A stretch of DNA of 62,228 bases from Gammaproteobacteria bacterium (GCA_947469285.1 CANIOW010000019.1:1-62228), one strand, 5' to 3'; counted from the stretch's first letter, positions 16,571 to 25,167 are shown. Translations and numbers: made by a program. The notes: generated by a model from the letters alone, not told the origin.

Positions 16571-17818
16571 CTATAGCGAACGCAAGCTCAGCCCACGTGC
16601 CAGGCGCGGCAGCTCGCTGCCACCCCCAGTAGACAACGTGGACAGCGCTGCCTTCAGCGGCGGCAGGACATCGAACAGCGACAAGCCGAGACTGCGGGCG
16701 GTGCGCAGCGGCCCGAAACGCGCACCAAACAGCTTGACCAAGCCGTCGGTAAAAGAAATGAGCAGGCGACGGTCTGCACGACGCCAGGCGGCATAGCGCG
16801 CCAGTACCGTCGCGGCGCCGGCATCGCCTTCCGCCGTCGCAAAGGCATCGGCAACGCATTCCGCCAGCGTCACTGCGTCACGCAGACCCAGATTGAATCC
16901 CTGACCGGCGATGGGATGTAACCCCTGCGCCGCGTTACCGATCATGACCACACGGCCCGCCACCGTCTGCGCCGCCTCAACCAGCGCGAGCGGATAAGCC
17001 AAGCGTTCACCTGCCAGCGTCAAACGCCCTAAGCGCCAGCCAAAGGCTTGCTGGAGCTCCGTGAGAAACGCGCCGTCTGGCAAGGCGCGTACGCGTGTTG
17101 CCTCAGCCGGTGACAGCGCCCAGACCGTGGCCACGCGCTGCGGACCGAGTATCGGTGGCAGTGGCAGCACCGCGATCGGGCCGCTGGCCGTGAAGCGCTC
17201 ATAGGCAACGCCCTGATGCGGACGGTCACACGTTACCTGCGTAATGACGGCCACCTGACCGTAATCAGCTACACTCGCCGACACGCCAACCGCCGCCCGC
17301 ACCAGCGACTGCGCCCCATCCGCCGCGACTACCAGCCGTGCGCGCAGCGTCTTGCCATCGTCCAAGGTCAGCGTCGCGGCGTCGGCATCCTGCGCTAAGC
17401 CAAGCACTTTGCAAGGTGCGTAGAGCGACACTCCAGGAGGTGGCCCGAGCCGTGACCACAAGGCCTCCCCTAGGCTGCGATTTGGGACGACATAGCCCAT
17501 GGCCGCCAGGCCTTGCTCGGCGGCGTCAATCCGCGCTGCGCCAAAGCGACCCTGCTCACTGATGTGGATCCGGCTGATCGGTGCTGCGTCTGGCAACACC
17601 TGGTCCCAGACGCCAAGCGTACTGAGGATACGTCGACTGCCATTCGACAGCGCCGAGGTACGCCCGTCGAAACTGGGACTGTGCCCACTCTGGGGTGGCT
17701 CCGCTTCAAGCAACGCCATCCGCCTGCCGGTTGCCTGTAGCGTATCGGCCAAGGCGAGCGCCAGACTGGCCCCGACCATGCCACCGCCGACCACCGCCAG
17801 ATCAAACGTGTCGCTCAT
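16571..17818 (-). CDS. ubiH: 2-octaprenyl-6-methoxyphenol hydroxylase
   Basis: FAD monooxygenase for the C1 hydroxylation in ubiquinone synthesis, 415 aa. Motifs in order: FAD-binding AVVGGGMVGASLALAL (residues 8-23), the UbiH-like PISRIHISEQGRFG, the DG motif LVVAADGAQSLVR, and IGNAAQGLHPIAGQGFNLGL near residue 290 for FAD ribityl binding (GNAAQ instead of GDAAH, the UbiH form). Its start overlaps the stop of pepP by 4 nt. With pepP upstream and ubiI downstream this is the conserved gammaproteobacterial ubiquinone operon. Confidence 0.94.
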   Translation of the reverse strand: MSDTFDLAVVGGGMVGASLALALADTLQATGRRMALLEAEPPQSGHSPSFDGRTSALSNGSRRILSTLGVWDQVLPDAAPISRIHISEQGRFGAARIDAAEQGLAAMGYVVPNRSLGEALWSRLGPPPGVSLYAPCKVLGLAQDADAATLTLDDGKTLRARLVVAADGAQSLVRAAVGVSASVADYGQVAVITQVTCDRPHQGVAYERFTASGPIAVLPLPPILGPQRVATVWALSPAEATRVRALPDGAFLTELQQAFGWRLGRLTLAGERLAYPLALVEAAQTVAGRVVMIGNAAQGLHPIAGQGFNLGLRDAVTLAECVADAFATAEGDAGAATVLARYAAWRRADRRLLISFTDGLVKLFGARFGPLRTARSLGLSLFDVLPPLKAALSTLSTGGGSELPRLARGLSLRSL

Positions 17819-19164
17819 CGACGGGCGTCGGCCATCAGACTCTCGATCCCCGCCACATCCTTGACCAAGGCGCCGGTCAGCACCTCGGGTGCTCCCTGCG
17901 TGACCACCACGTCATCCTCGATACGAATGCCGATGCCACGAAACTCCTTGGGCACCCGTTTGTCGTCAGGAGCGAAATAGAGTCCCGGCTCGATGGTAGT
18001 CACCATCCCCGGTTCGAGCGTGCGCCAGGCATCGGCGACCTTGTATTCACCGACATCATGCACATCCATGCCCAGCCAATGCCCGGTGCGGTGCATAAAA
18101 AAATCGCGATAACGGCCATCTTTGATCAATGCGTCCACCGGACCTTTGAGCAATCCAAGGGCCACGAGTCCGGTAGTAATGACCTGCACCGCCGTCTGGT
18201 GCGGCTCGTCCCAGTGCCGGCCGGGGCGCACCGCGTCGATAGCCGCCAGATTCGCGGCCAGCACCACCTCGTACACGGCGCGTTGTACCGGGCTGAAGCG
18301 GCCGTTGACCGGGAAGGTACGGCTGATATCGGAGGCGTAGTACTCATACTCGCATCCGGCATCAATCAGCAGCAGATCACCATCGTGCAAGGTAGCGGCA
18401 TTCTCACGGTAGTGGAGTACACAGGCGTTATCGCCGCCACCCACGATGGGGGCATAGCTAATATCGGCGCGGGAACGATGAAACTCATGGAGAATTTCCG
18501 CTGCTACGGCGTATTCCGTGACCCCGGACGCCGTAAAGCGCATGGCCCGTTCGTGCGCCGCCATGGCGATCTGTGCCGAATGACGCAGCAGCGCCAGTTC
18601 CGCCCGGCTCTTCACCAGACGCAATTCATGCAGCGGATGATCGAGCGCCACGAATTCCTGCGGGGTATGCAGACCGTGCCGTGCCTGTGCGCGAAGCCCG
18701 TTCACCCAGCCGAAAATGCGTTGGTCGAATTCCGGGTGGAGGCCAACCGAATGAAACACGCGGCTACACTTTTCCATCAGCCCGGGCAGAATTTCATCGA
18801 TATCGCTGATGGGGAAGCCATCATCCGCACCGAACCGTTTCACGACCCCCTCAGGACCGGCACGGGCACCATCCCAACGTTCACGGACCAAGTCCCGGTC
18901 GCGGACAAAGAGAATATATTCCCCTTGGGGGCGGCCAGGCACGAGCACCGCCACCGCTTCGGGTTCAGCGAACCCCGTCAGATACCAGAAGTCACTGTCC
19001 TGACGGTAGAGATAGTCAACGTCGCTATTGCGATAACGCACAGGTGCTGCTGGCAAGATAGCGATGGCGCCGGGCCCCATCAGCTTCATTAAATGCCGGC
19101 GACGACGCGCAAACTCATCCTTGCGCAGGACAGGCGAGGCAGCAACCGTGGTCAGGGCAGGCAT
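17815..19164 (-). CDS. pepP: Xaa-Pro aminopeptidase P
   Basis: Cytoplasmic metallopeptidase of family M24 that removes the N-terminal residue before proline; 449 aa, normal length. The creatinase-like N-terminal domain (RNSDVDYLYRQDSDFWYLTGF) precedes the pita-bread fold. The dinuclear metal ligands are visible: Asp in LLIDAGCEY, Asp in ASDISRTFP, His in HRTGHWLGMDVHD, Glu in TTIEPGLYF and Glu in RIEDDVVVT. It sits between ygfB (17 bp upstream) and ubiH (4-nt overlap). Residence in the ubiquinone operon is a conserved but unexplained association. Confidence 0.96.
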   Translation of the reverse strand: MPALTTVAASPVLRKDEFARRRRHLMKLMGPGAIAILPAAPVRYRNSDVDYLYRQDSDFWYLTGFAEPEAVAVLVPGRPQGEYILFVRDRDLVRERWDGARAGPEGVVKRFGADDGFPISDIDEILPGLMEKCSRVFHSVGLHPEFDQRIFGWVNGLRAQARHGLHTPQEFVALDHPLHELRLVKSRAELALLRHSAQIAMAAHERAMRFTASGVTEYAVAAEILHEFHRSRADISYAPIVGGGDNACVLHYRENAATLHDGDLLLIDAGCEYEYYASDISRTFPVNGRFSPVQRAVYEVVLAANLAAIDAVRPGRHWDEPHQTAVQVITTGLVALGLLKGPVDALIKDGRYRDFFMHRTGHWLGMDVHDVGEYKVADAWRTLEPGMVTTIEPGLYFAPDDKRVPKEFRGIGIRIEDDVVVTQGAPEVLTGALVKDVAGIESLMADARR

Positions 19165-19181
19165 CGTGGTGGGTTTCAGGT

Positions 19182-19775
19182 TCAGTGAGCGAAAGCGTCG
19201 TCTGCCGTCAGGCCGGCGGCGGTACCCAGCGCACGGTCGCGCAGGGGGGCCAGTTCTTCGAACACGAGTTGGGCGCCGGCGCGCACATATTCGACCAACT
19301 CCATGTAATCGGCCTCAGCCTCTTCCATGGCTTCGTCGTCCGGCGCCATATCCGAGGCACGGGTCAATTCCGTGAAATCCTTGAGCACCTCACCGATCGC
19401 CCCCGGCACCTGATCCAGCGGCGGCAACCGCCCCGCACCCAACCCGTAGAGAAAGCCCGTAGCCCAGGCGGTAAGGGCACGTACACGCACCGGTAACGGC
19501 GTGTCGTCATCAGGCAATAAGGGCACGAACTCCATGCTCTGCCCACCCAGCGCTTGGGCGGTATCGTGGAATACCTCCTCCAGCAGGCTACGCAGGGAAT
19601 CGGCGCCAGGCTCGTCCTCCTCGGGCATCACTTCGAGCATCCAATGCTCGTAGCGGTAGGCCGCCACGGCACAAAGCGCACCGACCAGACAGCCATGGGC
19701 TTCGGCCGCGTCGACGGGGGAACCGGCACCGGCAAAGGCACGATCTAGGTGGAGGTAGGAAAATGCAAAGGTCAT
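19182..19775 (-). CDS. ygfB: UPF0149 family protein YgfB
   Basis: A 197-aa acidic protein of the UPF0149/YgfB family. Recognised by the N-terminal VDAAEAHGCLVGALCA, the central WATGFLYGLGAG and the acidic segment DDEAMEEAEADYMELVEYVRAGAQLVFEEL-like C-terminal helix region with few basic residues. In Pseudomonas the homologue affects peptidoglycan-linked antibiotic resistance through AlpA; no such function can be read here. It starts the ygfB-pepP-ubiH-ubiI operon and is divergent from the coiled-coil/zapA genes across a 73-bp gap that must hold both promoters. Confidence 0.93.
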   Translation of the reverse strand: MTFAFSYLHLDRAFAGAGSPVDAAEAHGCLVGALCAVAAYRYEHWMLEVMPEEDEPGADSLRSLLEEVFHDTAQALGGQSMEFVPLLPDDDTPLPVRVRALTAWATGFLYGLGAGRLPPLDQVPGAIGEVLKDFTELTRASDMAPDDEAMEEAEADYMELVEYVRAGAQLVFEELAPLRDRALGTAAGLTADDAFAH

Positions 19776-19848
19776 ACCGCCATCCTACCGCAGGCGCCGG
19801 TACCTCTGCCGCATTGACTAAGCTCCAGCGGCGTACCAAGATGCGCAC

Positions 19849-20079
19849 ATGAGCGAAATTCACCCCAACACCCTCGAATCGGAACTACAACGGCTAGAGC
19901 GCCGGTTCACCGAACTGCTGCGCACGCTGGACCAGTTACGTGACGAGAACCGCGCACTGCGCCAGCGTCAGGACTCGCTCAGCAGCGAGCGCGCGGTACT
20001 GATGCAGAAAAACGAGCAGGTGCGTACCCGCGTCGAAGCCATGATCGGCCGCCTCAAGTCTATGGAGCAGGGAACGTGA
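19849..20079 (+). CDS. Small coiled-coil protein (TIGR02449-like, ZapB-like)
   Basis: A 76-aa protein that is almost entirely predicted coiled coil, with heptad leucines through LESELQRLERRFTELL, RTLDQLRDENRALRQ and QVRTRVEAMIGRLKSM. Short coiled-coil proteins of this type sit directly upstream of zapA in many gammaproteobacteria and resemble ZapB in size and composition. It overlaps zapA by 4 nt (GTGA), so it is very likely translationally coupled to it and may act with it at the Z-ring. The partner role is inferred from context only. Confidence 0.88.
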   Translation: MSEIHPNTLESELQRLERRFTELLRTLDQLRDENRALRQRQDSLSSERAVLMQKNEQVRTRVEAMIGRLKSMEQGT

Positions 20080-20420
20080 GCAACGCAGCCCCCAAACCAC
20101 CCACCGAAGCTCCAGTATCGCGCGTCAGCGTGCGTCTGCTGGAAAAGGACTACCAATTTGCCTGTGCGCCGGAGGAACGGGCGCATCTGCTGGACTGCGG
20201 CGAGTTTCTCAACAACCGCATGCGTGAAATCCGCGATAGCGGCAAAGTTGTCGGTCTCGACCGTGTGGCCGTCATGGCAGCACTGAACATCACCGATGAA
20301 CTCCTGAAACTGAAAGCGCGTGGTACGGACACGGACGGCACCCTGACCGACCGTGTAAAATCGCTCCGCGAGAAAGTAGAAGGCGCGCTCCAAGAGAGCC
20401 GCCAAATGACCATCGATTGA
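20076..20420 (+). CDS. zapA: Cell division protein ZapA
   Basis: A 114-aa cytoplasmic protein that bundles FtsZ protofilaments at the division site. Family features: RVSVRLLEKDYQFACAPEE at the N-terminus (the beta-strand globular head), LLDCGEFLNNRMREIRDSG, then VDRVAVMAALNITDELLKL-type helix and a C-terminal coiled coil (VKSLREKVEGALQESR). It starts at GTG overlapping the upstream coiled-coil gene. Downstream comes 6S RNA and the formyl-THF ligase gene, the same order as in E. coli. Confidence 0.94.
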   Translation: MSNAAPKPPTEAPVSRVSVRLLEKDYQFACAPEERAHLLDCGEFLNNRMREIRDSGKVVGLDRVAVMAALNITDELLKLKARGTDTDGTLTDRVKSLREKVEGALQESRQMTID

Positions 20421-20462
20421 TATGAACAGGGGGTGCGCGCAGCGCACGCACCCCGAACGGTT

Positions 20463-20654
20463 GGCGTCGCCTGCAGTGTTCGAGCATTGGGCCTGGGTAC
20501 CCCTCGACCCTAATTTGCTGAACCCCGGGGCAATGGGCCAGTGACAGCATTGTGCAAGTCCGTCCTGAACGGAAAGCCTTAAATGTCACAGCTCGCCCCA
20601 CGTGTTGCCTTGGATCGAGGGCAACGGCCCAGCACGGCACAGGTGGACGGCGCC
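20463..20654 (+). ncRNA. ssrS: 6S RNA
   Basis: Called from synteny (zapA - ssrS - ygfA order) and fold. The two ends pair to form the closing stem (GGCGTC near 20463 with the GGCGCC end near 20654, then CCTG with CAGG), both arms are long and nearly complementary, and an unpaired central region separates them. About 190 nt fits the family. 6S RNA mimics an open promoter and sequesters the housekeeping RNA polymerase in stationary phase. Ends are approximate (plus or minus about 10 nt). A GC-rich hairpin at about 20430-20454 precedes it and may separate it from zapA. Confidence 0.8.
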
Positions 20655-20665
20655 ATCTACCAAGC

Positions 20666-20696
20666 CCCGGACGGGAGTTCCCGTCCGGGTTTTCTT
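20666..20696 (+). terminator. Intrinsic terminator after 6S RNA
   Basis: A 10-bp perfect GC-rich stem, CCCGGACGGG (20666-20675) and CCCGTCCGGG (20680-20689), with AGTT loop is followed by TTTTCTTT. It is placed to end 6S RNA transcription just before the formyl-THF ligase gene. Confidence 0.85.
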
Positions 20697-20719
20697 TGCC
20701 CGCGGCAGGCCCACGGCAC

Positions 20720-21391
20720 ATGGCCATGATCCCCTCTTCCGCCCTCTCACGCCCCGCTGCCACAACAGCAGATTTAAGCGCCATGCGTCGTAGCGCACGC
20801 CGCGCACGCCGCGCCGTCGGCGGCGAAGCACGCGCCGCCGCGGGCAAAGCTGCCGCAAAACTGCTGGCTGCCAGCGGACTACTGATTGCCGGCGCGCATA
20901 TTGCCTGCTACGCACCGCTACTGGAAGAATTCCCCACCACCGCACTCCTGCAGCTTGCCTTGCGGCGTGGCTGTGTCATCTACCTACCTGTCATTGCCAG
21001 CCGTCGTCTGCGCCTGCTGCGTTTTGCGCCCGTGCTCTTGCCGCGAGGCGGTAGCGACCACACCTTGCTAGCAGCACTCACCCGCCGCAACCGCTATGGC
21101 ATCGCCGAGCCTTCGGCGCCACGGCACCTCTGGCGATCGGCACGCACACTGGATCTCATCATGCTGCCACTGGTGGCTTTCGATGCCAGTGGTCACCGAC
21201 TCGGCATGGGCGGCGGCTACTACGATCGTGCGCTAGCTAACGGTGGTGGACGTCGCCCGTTCAAGCTCGGCATCGCCTATGAATGTCAGCACCTGCCACT
21301 TATTCCGCGTCGTGCGTGGGACGTGCCGCTGGATGCCGTGCTCACCGAGAAGACACTGCGCCGACCAATGCCAGCGCGTCACGTCGACTGA
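20720..21391 (+). CDS. ygfA: 5-formyltetrahydrofolate cyclo-ligase
   Basis: ATP-dependent enzyme that converts 5-formyl-THF to 5,10-methenyl-THF, about 223 aa from this start. The N-terminal basic helix RRSARRARRAV is typical, and the nucleotide/substrate motif GMGGGYYDRAL is diagnostic, preceded by MLPLVAFDASGHRL. Start choice is uncertain: ATG 20720, 20726 and 20783 are all in frame without a strong Shine-Dalgarno; 20783 gives the length closest to the core domain. It follows the 6S RNA terminator, the position it holds in other gammaproteobacteria, where it is often partly cotranscribed with ssrS. Confidence 0.92.
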   Translation: MAMIPSSALSRPAATTADLSAMRRSARRARRAVGGEARAAAGKAAAKLLAASGLLIAGAHIACYAPLLEEFPTTALLQLALRRGCVIYLPVIASRRLRLLRFAPVLLPRGGSDHTLLAALTRRNRYGIAEPSAPRHLWRSARTLDLIMLPLVAFDASGHRLGMGGGYYDRALANGGGRRPFKLGIAYECQHLPLIPRRAWDVPLDAVLTEKTLRRPMPARHVD

Positions 21392-21428
21392 AAAATCTTT
21401 CGATCCAAGTATTTGCAGGAAACTCTTC

Positions 21429-21917
21429 ATGAACCACTGGCTGATGAAATCTGAACCTTCGGTGTTCAGCATTGACGACCTGGAGCGGGCACCAAAGCGC
21501 ACCACCATGTGGGATGGCGTGCGCAATTATCAGGCTCGGAACATGATTCGCGACCAGATGCGGCCCGGCGACGAAATATTTTTTTACCACTCGAGCTGTC
21601 CCGATCCGGGCATTTACGGCATCGCCAAGGTAGTCAAAGCAGGCTATCCGGACCCGACGCAATTCATCAAAGGCCATGATCACGAAGACCCGAAAAGTTC
21701 ACCCGAAGATCCGCGATGGTATGTGATCGATGCACAGTTAGTGCGTAAGATGGCGACGCCAATACTACTGGAAACCCTTAAAATAAAGGATATTCCAGCG
21801 ATCAATGAAATGCTCATCATGCGCCGCGGCAACCGTCTATCAGTTACGCCGGTCACGCCACAAGAATGGGCAGCGGTGTTGTTACTCGAGTCTTCAGCCG
21901 CAGGCAAAGCGCGCTGA
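21429..21917 (+). CDS. EVE domain-containing protein
   Basis: A 162-aa protein consisting of one EVE domain, a PUA-like fold thought to bind modified nucleic acid bases. Signature segments: NHWLMKSEPSVFSIDDL at the N-terminus, TMWDGVRNYQARNMIRDQM, GDEIFFYHSSCPDPGIYGIAKV and WYVIDAQLV. AGGA lies about 9 nt before the ATG. It follows the formyl-THF ligase by 37 bp on the same strand, the common position for this gene in gammaproteobacteria. The natural ligand is not established. Confidence 0.92.
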   Translation: MNHWLMKSEPSVFSIDDLERAPKRTTMWDGVRNYQARNMIRDQMRPGDEIFFYHSSCPDPGIYGIAKVVKAGYPDPTQFIKGHDHEDPKSSPEDPRWYVIDAQLVRKMATPILLETLKIKDIPAINEMLIMRRGNRLSVTPVTPQEWAAVLLLESSAAGKAR

Positions 21918-22000
21918 AGGCGCGTATATCGGCAACACTCGCTGACCATCGGAACCGTCCCGGTGACCCACGCCAAAAAATAATTTGCAAGGGGTGTTGC

Positions 22001-22028
22001 TTGTTTTTGTTTTGACTGTGTATATACT
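22001..22028 (+). promoter_or_regulatory. Putative sigma-70 promoter of the 22-aa basic peptide gene
   Basis: TTGTTT at 22001-22006 and TATACT at 22023-22028 are separated by 16 bp in an AT-rich stretch unlike its GC-rich surroundings. The start codon lies 33 bp downstream. An alternative -35 is TTGCTT at 21997. The AT-rich composition suggests a strong promoter. Confidence 0.5.
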
Positions 22029-22060
22029 CGACCCCGGACTAACCTAATAGGAGTTTCATC

Positions 22061-22129
22061 ATGGCTGCTAAGAAAAAAGCTGCAAAGAAGAAAGTTGCGA
22101 AGAAGAAAGTTGCTGCCAAGAAGAAGTAA
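22061..22129 (+). CDS. 22-residue Lys/Ala-rich basic peptide (histone H1-tail-like)
   Basis: A very short gene encoding MAAKKKAAKKKVAKKKVAAK plus two further Lys. It has its own Shine-Dalgarno (TAGGAG about 7 nt upstream), an AT-rich promoter and a 12-bp terminator hairpin downstream, so it looks like an independent expressed unit. The composition (only Met, Ala, Val, Lys) matches the C-terminal tails of bacterial histone H1-like proteins such as AlgP/HctB but lacks any globular part. DNA or RNA binding by charge is a reasonable inference; no function is known to me. It is too short for most gene finders. Confidence 0.72.
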   Translation: MAAKKKAAKKKVAKKKVAAKKK

Positions 22130-22192
22130 TTCTTCGAAGCAGTAAAGGGGAGACGGTCACTGAAAGGTAACCCCTCCCCTTCGCACTTCAAA

Positions 22193-22224
22193 GACGAGGC
22201 CCGCGCAAGCGGGCCTCGTCGTTT
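22193..22224 (+). terminator. Intrinsic terminator after the 22-aa peptide gene
   Basis: A perfect 12-bp stem, GACGAGGCCCGC (22193-22204) and GCGGGCCTCGTC (22209-22220), with GCAA loop is followed by GTTT. It separates the small peptide gene from rpiA. Confidence 0.82.
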
Positions 22225-22294
22225 GCGGACCAGGGTCCTGCGCTTTACGCTACTGCGGCTGGAACCGAAACACTGCAGCACAAGGAACTACCCG

Positions 22295-22963
22295 ATGTCA
22301 GCCGATGCCCGGAAGAAGGCCGCCGCCGAGGCCGCCCTACGTTACGTTGAAGATGGCATGGTCGTGGGAGTCGGCACCGGTTCGACGGTGAATCACTTCA
22401 TTGCCGCCCTCGCCAGCCGACGGCACGACCTCCGTGGCGCCGTCTCCAGCAGCGAAGCCAGCGCCCGACTCCTGCGCGCGGCCGGCATCGAGGTACTAGA
22501 CCTGAATTCGACCGGCGATCTGCCCCTCTACGTCGACGGCGCCGATGAAGCGACCCGCCATGGGGGCCTGATCAAGGGCGGCGGTGCCGCACTCACCCGG
22601 GAAAAGATCGTTGCCGCGGCCTCGCGGAAATTTATCTGCATCCTGGACGACAGCAAACTGGTCAGCGTGCTCGGGCAGTTCCCGCTGCCGATCGAAGTCA
22701 TCCCCATGGCACGTTCCTACGTGGCCAGGCAGATCGTCGCACTGGGCGGGCAGCCCGTGCTGCGCGAGGGAGTCATGACCGACAACGGCAACGTCATTCT
22801 GGACGTCCACCATCTACGCATCACGGACCCAGTGGCGCTTGAATCCACCCTGGACCATATCGCCGGCGTGGTGACCAACGGCCTCTTCGCACGCCGCGGC
22901 GCCGACCTGCTGCTCATCGGCCGGGAAAGCAGCGTAGAAACACTGGACCCCCGGCGCCCATGA
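22295..22963 (+). CDS. rpiA: Ribose-5-phosphate isomerase A
   Basis: Interconverts ribose 5-phosphate and ribulose 5-phosphate in the pentose phosphate pathway; 222 aa. Motifs in order: [35 protein letters not shown] with the catalytic Asp, and [19 protein letters not shown] precedes the ATG at 22295. The stop overlaps the next gene by 4 nt (ATGA). rpe and tkt of the same pathway are elsewhere in the window. Confidence 0.96.
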   Translation: MSADARKKAAAEAALRYVEDGMVVGVGTGSTVNHFIAALASRRHDLRGAVSSSEASARLLRAAGIEVLDLNSTGDLPLYVDGADEATRHGGLIKGGGAALTREKIVAAASRKFICILDDSKLVSVLGQFPLPIEVIPMARSYVARQIVALGGQPVLREGVMTDNGNVILDVHHLRITDPVALESTLDHIAGVVTNGLFARRGADLLLIGRESSVETLDPRRP

Positions 22964-23952
22964 ACCGCGCCGGGCGCCGCTTCCGGCTGCCGGCGTGGGC
23001 GGACAGCTTCATGCTCGGCATCATCGGCGCCATGGCACTGTCCACGGTGACGGCCCCTTGGGGCGCAAGCTCAGGGCCACTCGGTCTGGGTCGCCTCGCC
23101 AGCCTTGGTATTGCGCTGGTGTTTTTTCTACACGGCGTCAAAGTATCCCGTGAACGCTTACACGCCGGCAGCCGCAACTTACGGTTGCACCTGCTCATCC
23201 AGTCCGCCACTTACCTCTGGTTTCCAGCGGTCGGGTTTGCGGCCTTCTGGCTCTTGAGTCACTGGGTACCGGCACCGCTAGCGCTTGGCTTCTTCTACGT
23301 CTGCGCACTGCCCTCGACCATCGCCTCAGCGGTAACGATGGTGGGCATCGCCGGTGGCAACGTGGCGGCCGCCGTCTTCAACGCCACCCTGTCAGGGCTG
23401 ATCGGTATCGTGTTGACCCCGACTCTGGTCGGCCTGGTCGCCAGTAGCAGCGGCATCCAGCTGCCGTATCTGGCGGCCATGCAAAATCTCGCCGTCCAGG
23501 TGTTGCTGCCATTTGCCCTCGGGCACGCACTACAACGCTGGTTTTTGCCGCAGGTCAATGCGTGGCCGCGGCTGGTGCGCTGGCTCGACCGTGGCGCCAT
23601 CGTGCTGGTCATCTATGTCGCTTTCTGCGATGCGGTACAGGCAGACGCGCTACGCCAGGCCTCTTGGCAGGCGCTACTGTTGGTGTTCGTGGCCACAGGC
23701 CTCGTGCTGGCGGGCGCATTAAGCGGTACCCGTCGGTGGGCCAGACGCCAAGGCTTCCCCATCGCGGACGAGATCACCGCCGTGTTCTGTGGCAGCCAGA
23801 AAAGTCTGGCCAACGGCATGCCCATGGCCAAAGTCTTGTTTGGCAGCCACCCCGCACTGGGCCTAGTGGTGTTACCGATGATCGTTTACCACCAAGCGCA
23901 ACTGATCGTCTGCGCCATGCTGGCGCGCCGCTATGCGCGACTGCAGCGCTAA
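22960..23952 (+). CDS. SBF-like (YfeH-type) bile acid:sodium symporter family transporter
   Basis: A 330-aa inner-membrane protein with about ten hydrophobic segments, of the SBF-like/YfeH branch of the bile acid:sodium symporter superfamily. Recognisable segments include [16 protein letters not shown] after the first helices, [19 protein letters not shown], and near the C-terminus [18 protein letters not shown] followed by [19 protein letters not shown]. Substrates of this branch are unknown. It overlaps rpiA by 4 nt, an association I infer to be operonic but cannot explain. It converges on the DUF1254 gene 41 bp away. Confidence 0.88.
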   Translation: MNRAGRRFRLPAWADSFMLGIIGAMALSTVTAPWGASSGPLGLGRLASLGIALVFFLHGVKVSRERLHAGSRNLRLHLLIQSATYLWFPAVGFAAFWLLSHWVPAPLALGFFYVCALPSTIASAVTMVGIAGGNVAAAVFNATLSGLIGIVLTPTLVGLVASSSGIQLPYLAAMQNLAVQVLLPFALGHALQRWFLPQVNAWPRLVRWLDRGAIVLVIYVAFCDAVQADALRQASWQALLLVFVATGLVLAGALSGTRRWARRQGFPIADEITAVFCGSQKSLANGMPMAKVLFGSHPALGLVVLPMIVYHQAQLIVCAMLARRYARLQR

Positions 23953-23992
23953 ATACTCTGCCGCTAAGGTCTGCGTGCCGGGCGACTACCGT

Positions 23993-24547
23993 TCAACGCT
24001 GTACACAGCGCAACGTACGTCGCGCCTTGTCGGCGGCAGCCTGCGCCGCGGGTCCTTCACCAGCAAGAACACGCATCAACAGCAACCCGCGTCGTGTCGG
24101 TGAGACCAACTGCGTACGTCCGTCAGGGAGGCGCAGCGGCCGATCTAACCGGTTTGGCACCAACTGCCAGCGCACCGCTCGGCCCGCCATTTGACGATCG
24201 TTGACCACCCAGAAGTTGTCGGTATTGGCTGCATACAAGGCCACCGACCAGTACGTGTTCAGCTGCGGCGCCACATCGACCTCCAGCGGACCTGCGGCCA
24301 GATCGTAAGCACATAGTGCATACAACAGGTCTGGACTTGGCATGACAATGCGCCGTTGGCCGCCATCACTGGGTGGCGGAAAATAAGCGCTCGTGTAAAG
24401 CCGCCCATGGGACTCCGCGGCCAGACGCGCAAACACACGGTCCATGATGACCCACGGCATTGCCCAGACCGCCACCAGATGCGTTGCCAAGGCCAGCGTC
24501 ACCAAAAAGAGTGGATGACAGTACCAGCGCCAGCGACGCACGCTCAT
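23993..24547 (-). CDS. DUF1254 family membrane-anchored protein
   Basis: A 184-aa protein with one N-terminal transmembrane helix (PLFLVTLALATHLVAVWAM) and an exported remainder. The DUF1254-like features are SPDLLYALCAYDLAAGPLEV and YWSVALYAANTDNFWVVND. Its start overlaps the stop of the DUF1214 gene by 4 nt (ATGA). In many proteobacteria DUF1254 and DUF1214 are fused in one protein or encoded as such a pair; this is the split form. The function is unknown. Confidence 0.78.
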   Translation of the reverse strand: MSVRRWRWYCHPLFLVTLALATHLVAVWAMPWVIMDRVFARLAAESHGRLYTSAYFPPPSDGGQRRIVMPSPDLLYALCAYDLAAGPLEVDVAPQLNTYWSVALYAANTDNFWVVNDRQMAGRAVRWQLVPNRLDRPLRLPDGRTQLVSPTRRGLLLMRVLAGEGPAAQAAADKARRTLRCVQR

Positions 24548-25167
24548 GTACAGGCGCCGATCCGCTCGATCAGTGGCGCTGCCAAATCTGCAGGTGCCTG
24601 CTGCAAGCCGGACTCCGGCTGATAGAGCCGTAAAGTCAGTACCAAACCACTATCACCCGGGGTCGGTAACCAGAGCATCGCGGTGTCTTTAGGTGGCAGT
24701 GGGCCCGTCTCCAAACTAAAGCGCCCTTGACTGACCCGTGCCGTTGCCTGATTCACGCTGTAGCGATGCATGGCGTTAGGGAATAGATACAGATCGTCTG
24801 CATAGGCCGTAATACTCCACCAGCGCGCGGGCAGCGGAACCCCACTAACACGGTAGTGGCAGCGTGCATGCAGGGGGGTGCCCGTAGTGTCGGTGGTAGC
24901 CAGGTAGTACAGGGTTTCCGCACGATTTAGCGCCAGCAATCCACCAACCGCAATCCGCGCACGGGTATACCGGTCGGCGCGCTCACTGCCGGCGAGCAAG
25001 CTGGCATGCCAGGCTCCCACGTGAATGCCGTTGGCCGGAGCATGGCGCGCCATCCACAGCGCGCTACCCAGACCACACACTACCGCCAACAACGGCAGAC
25101 CGATCGCCCAGCCAATTGACTGCGGCAAGGCCACTGGTGAAGTCGAACCGGAGGGAAGGCCTGTCAT
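24544..25167 (-). CDS. DUF1214 family membrane-anchored protein
   Basis: A 207-aa protein with an N-terminal membrane anchor (GLPLLAVVCGLGSALWMA) and a DUF1214-like C-terminal domain: ETLYYLATTD, WWSITAYADDLYLFPN, YSVNQATARVSQGRFSLE and DSGLVLTLRLYQP. It is the first gene of a two-gene unit with the DUF1254 gene. The terminator of the tRNA/ribosomal protein operon lies about 45 bp upstream. The biochemical role is unknown; DUF1214 domains occur in exported envelope proteins. Confidence 0.8.
   Translation of the reverse strand: MTGLPSGSTSPVALPQSIGWAIGLPLLAVVCGLGSALWMARHAPANGIHVGAWHASLLAGSERADRYTRARIAVGGLLALNRAETLYYLATTDTTGTPLHARCHYRVSGVPLPARWWSITAYADDLYLFPNAMHRYSVNQATARVSQGRFSLETGPLPPKDTAMLWLPTPGDSGLVLTLRLYQPESGLQQAPADLAAPLIERIGACT

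Noticed and set aside
17695-19092. Plus-strand open frame of 465 aa opposite ubiH and pepP
   Set aside because: It is antisense to two genes with complete catalytic motifs; its protein is His/Arg-rich with no recognisable domain, typical of shadows in GC-rich DNA.
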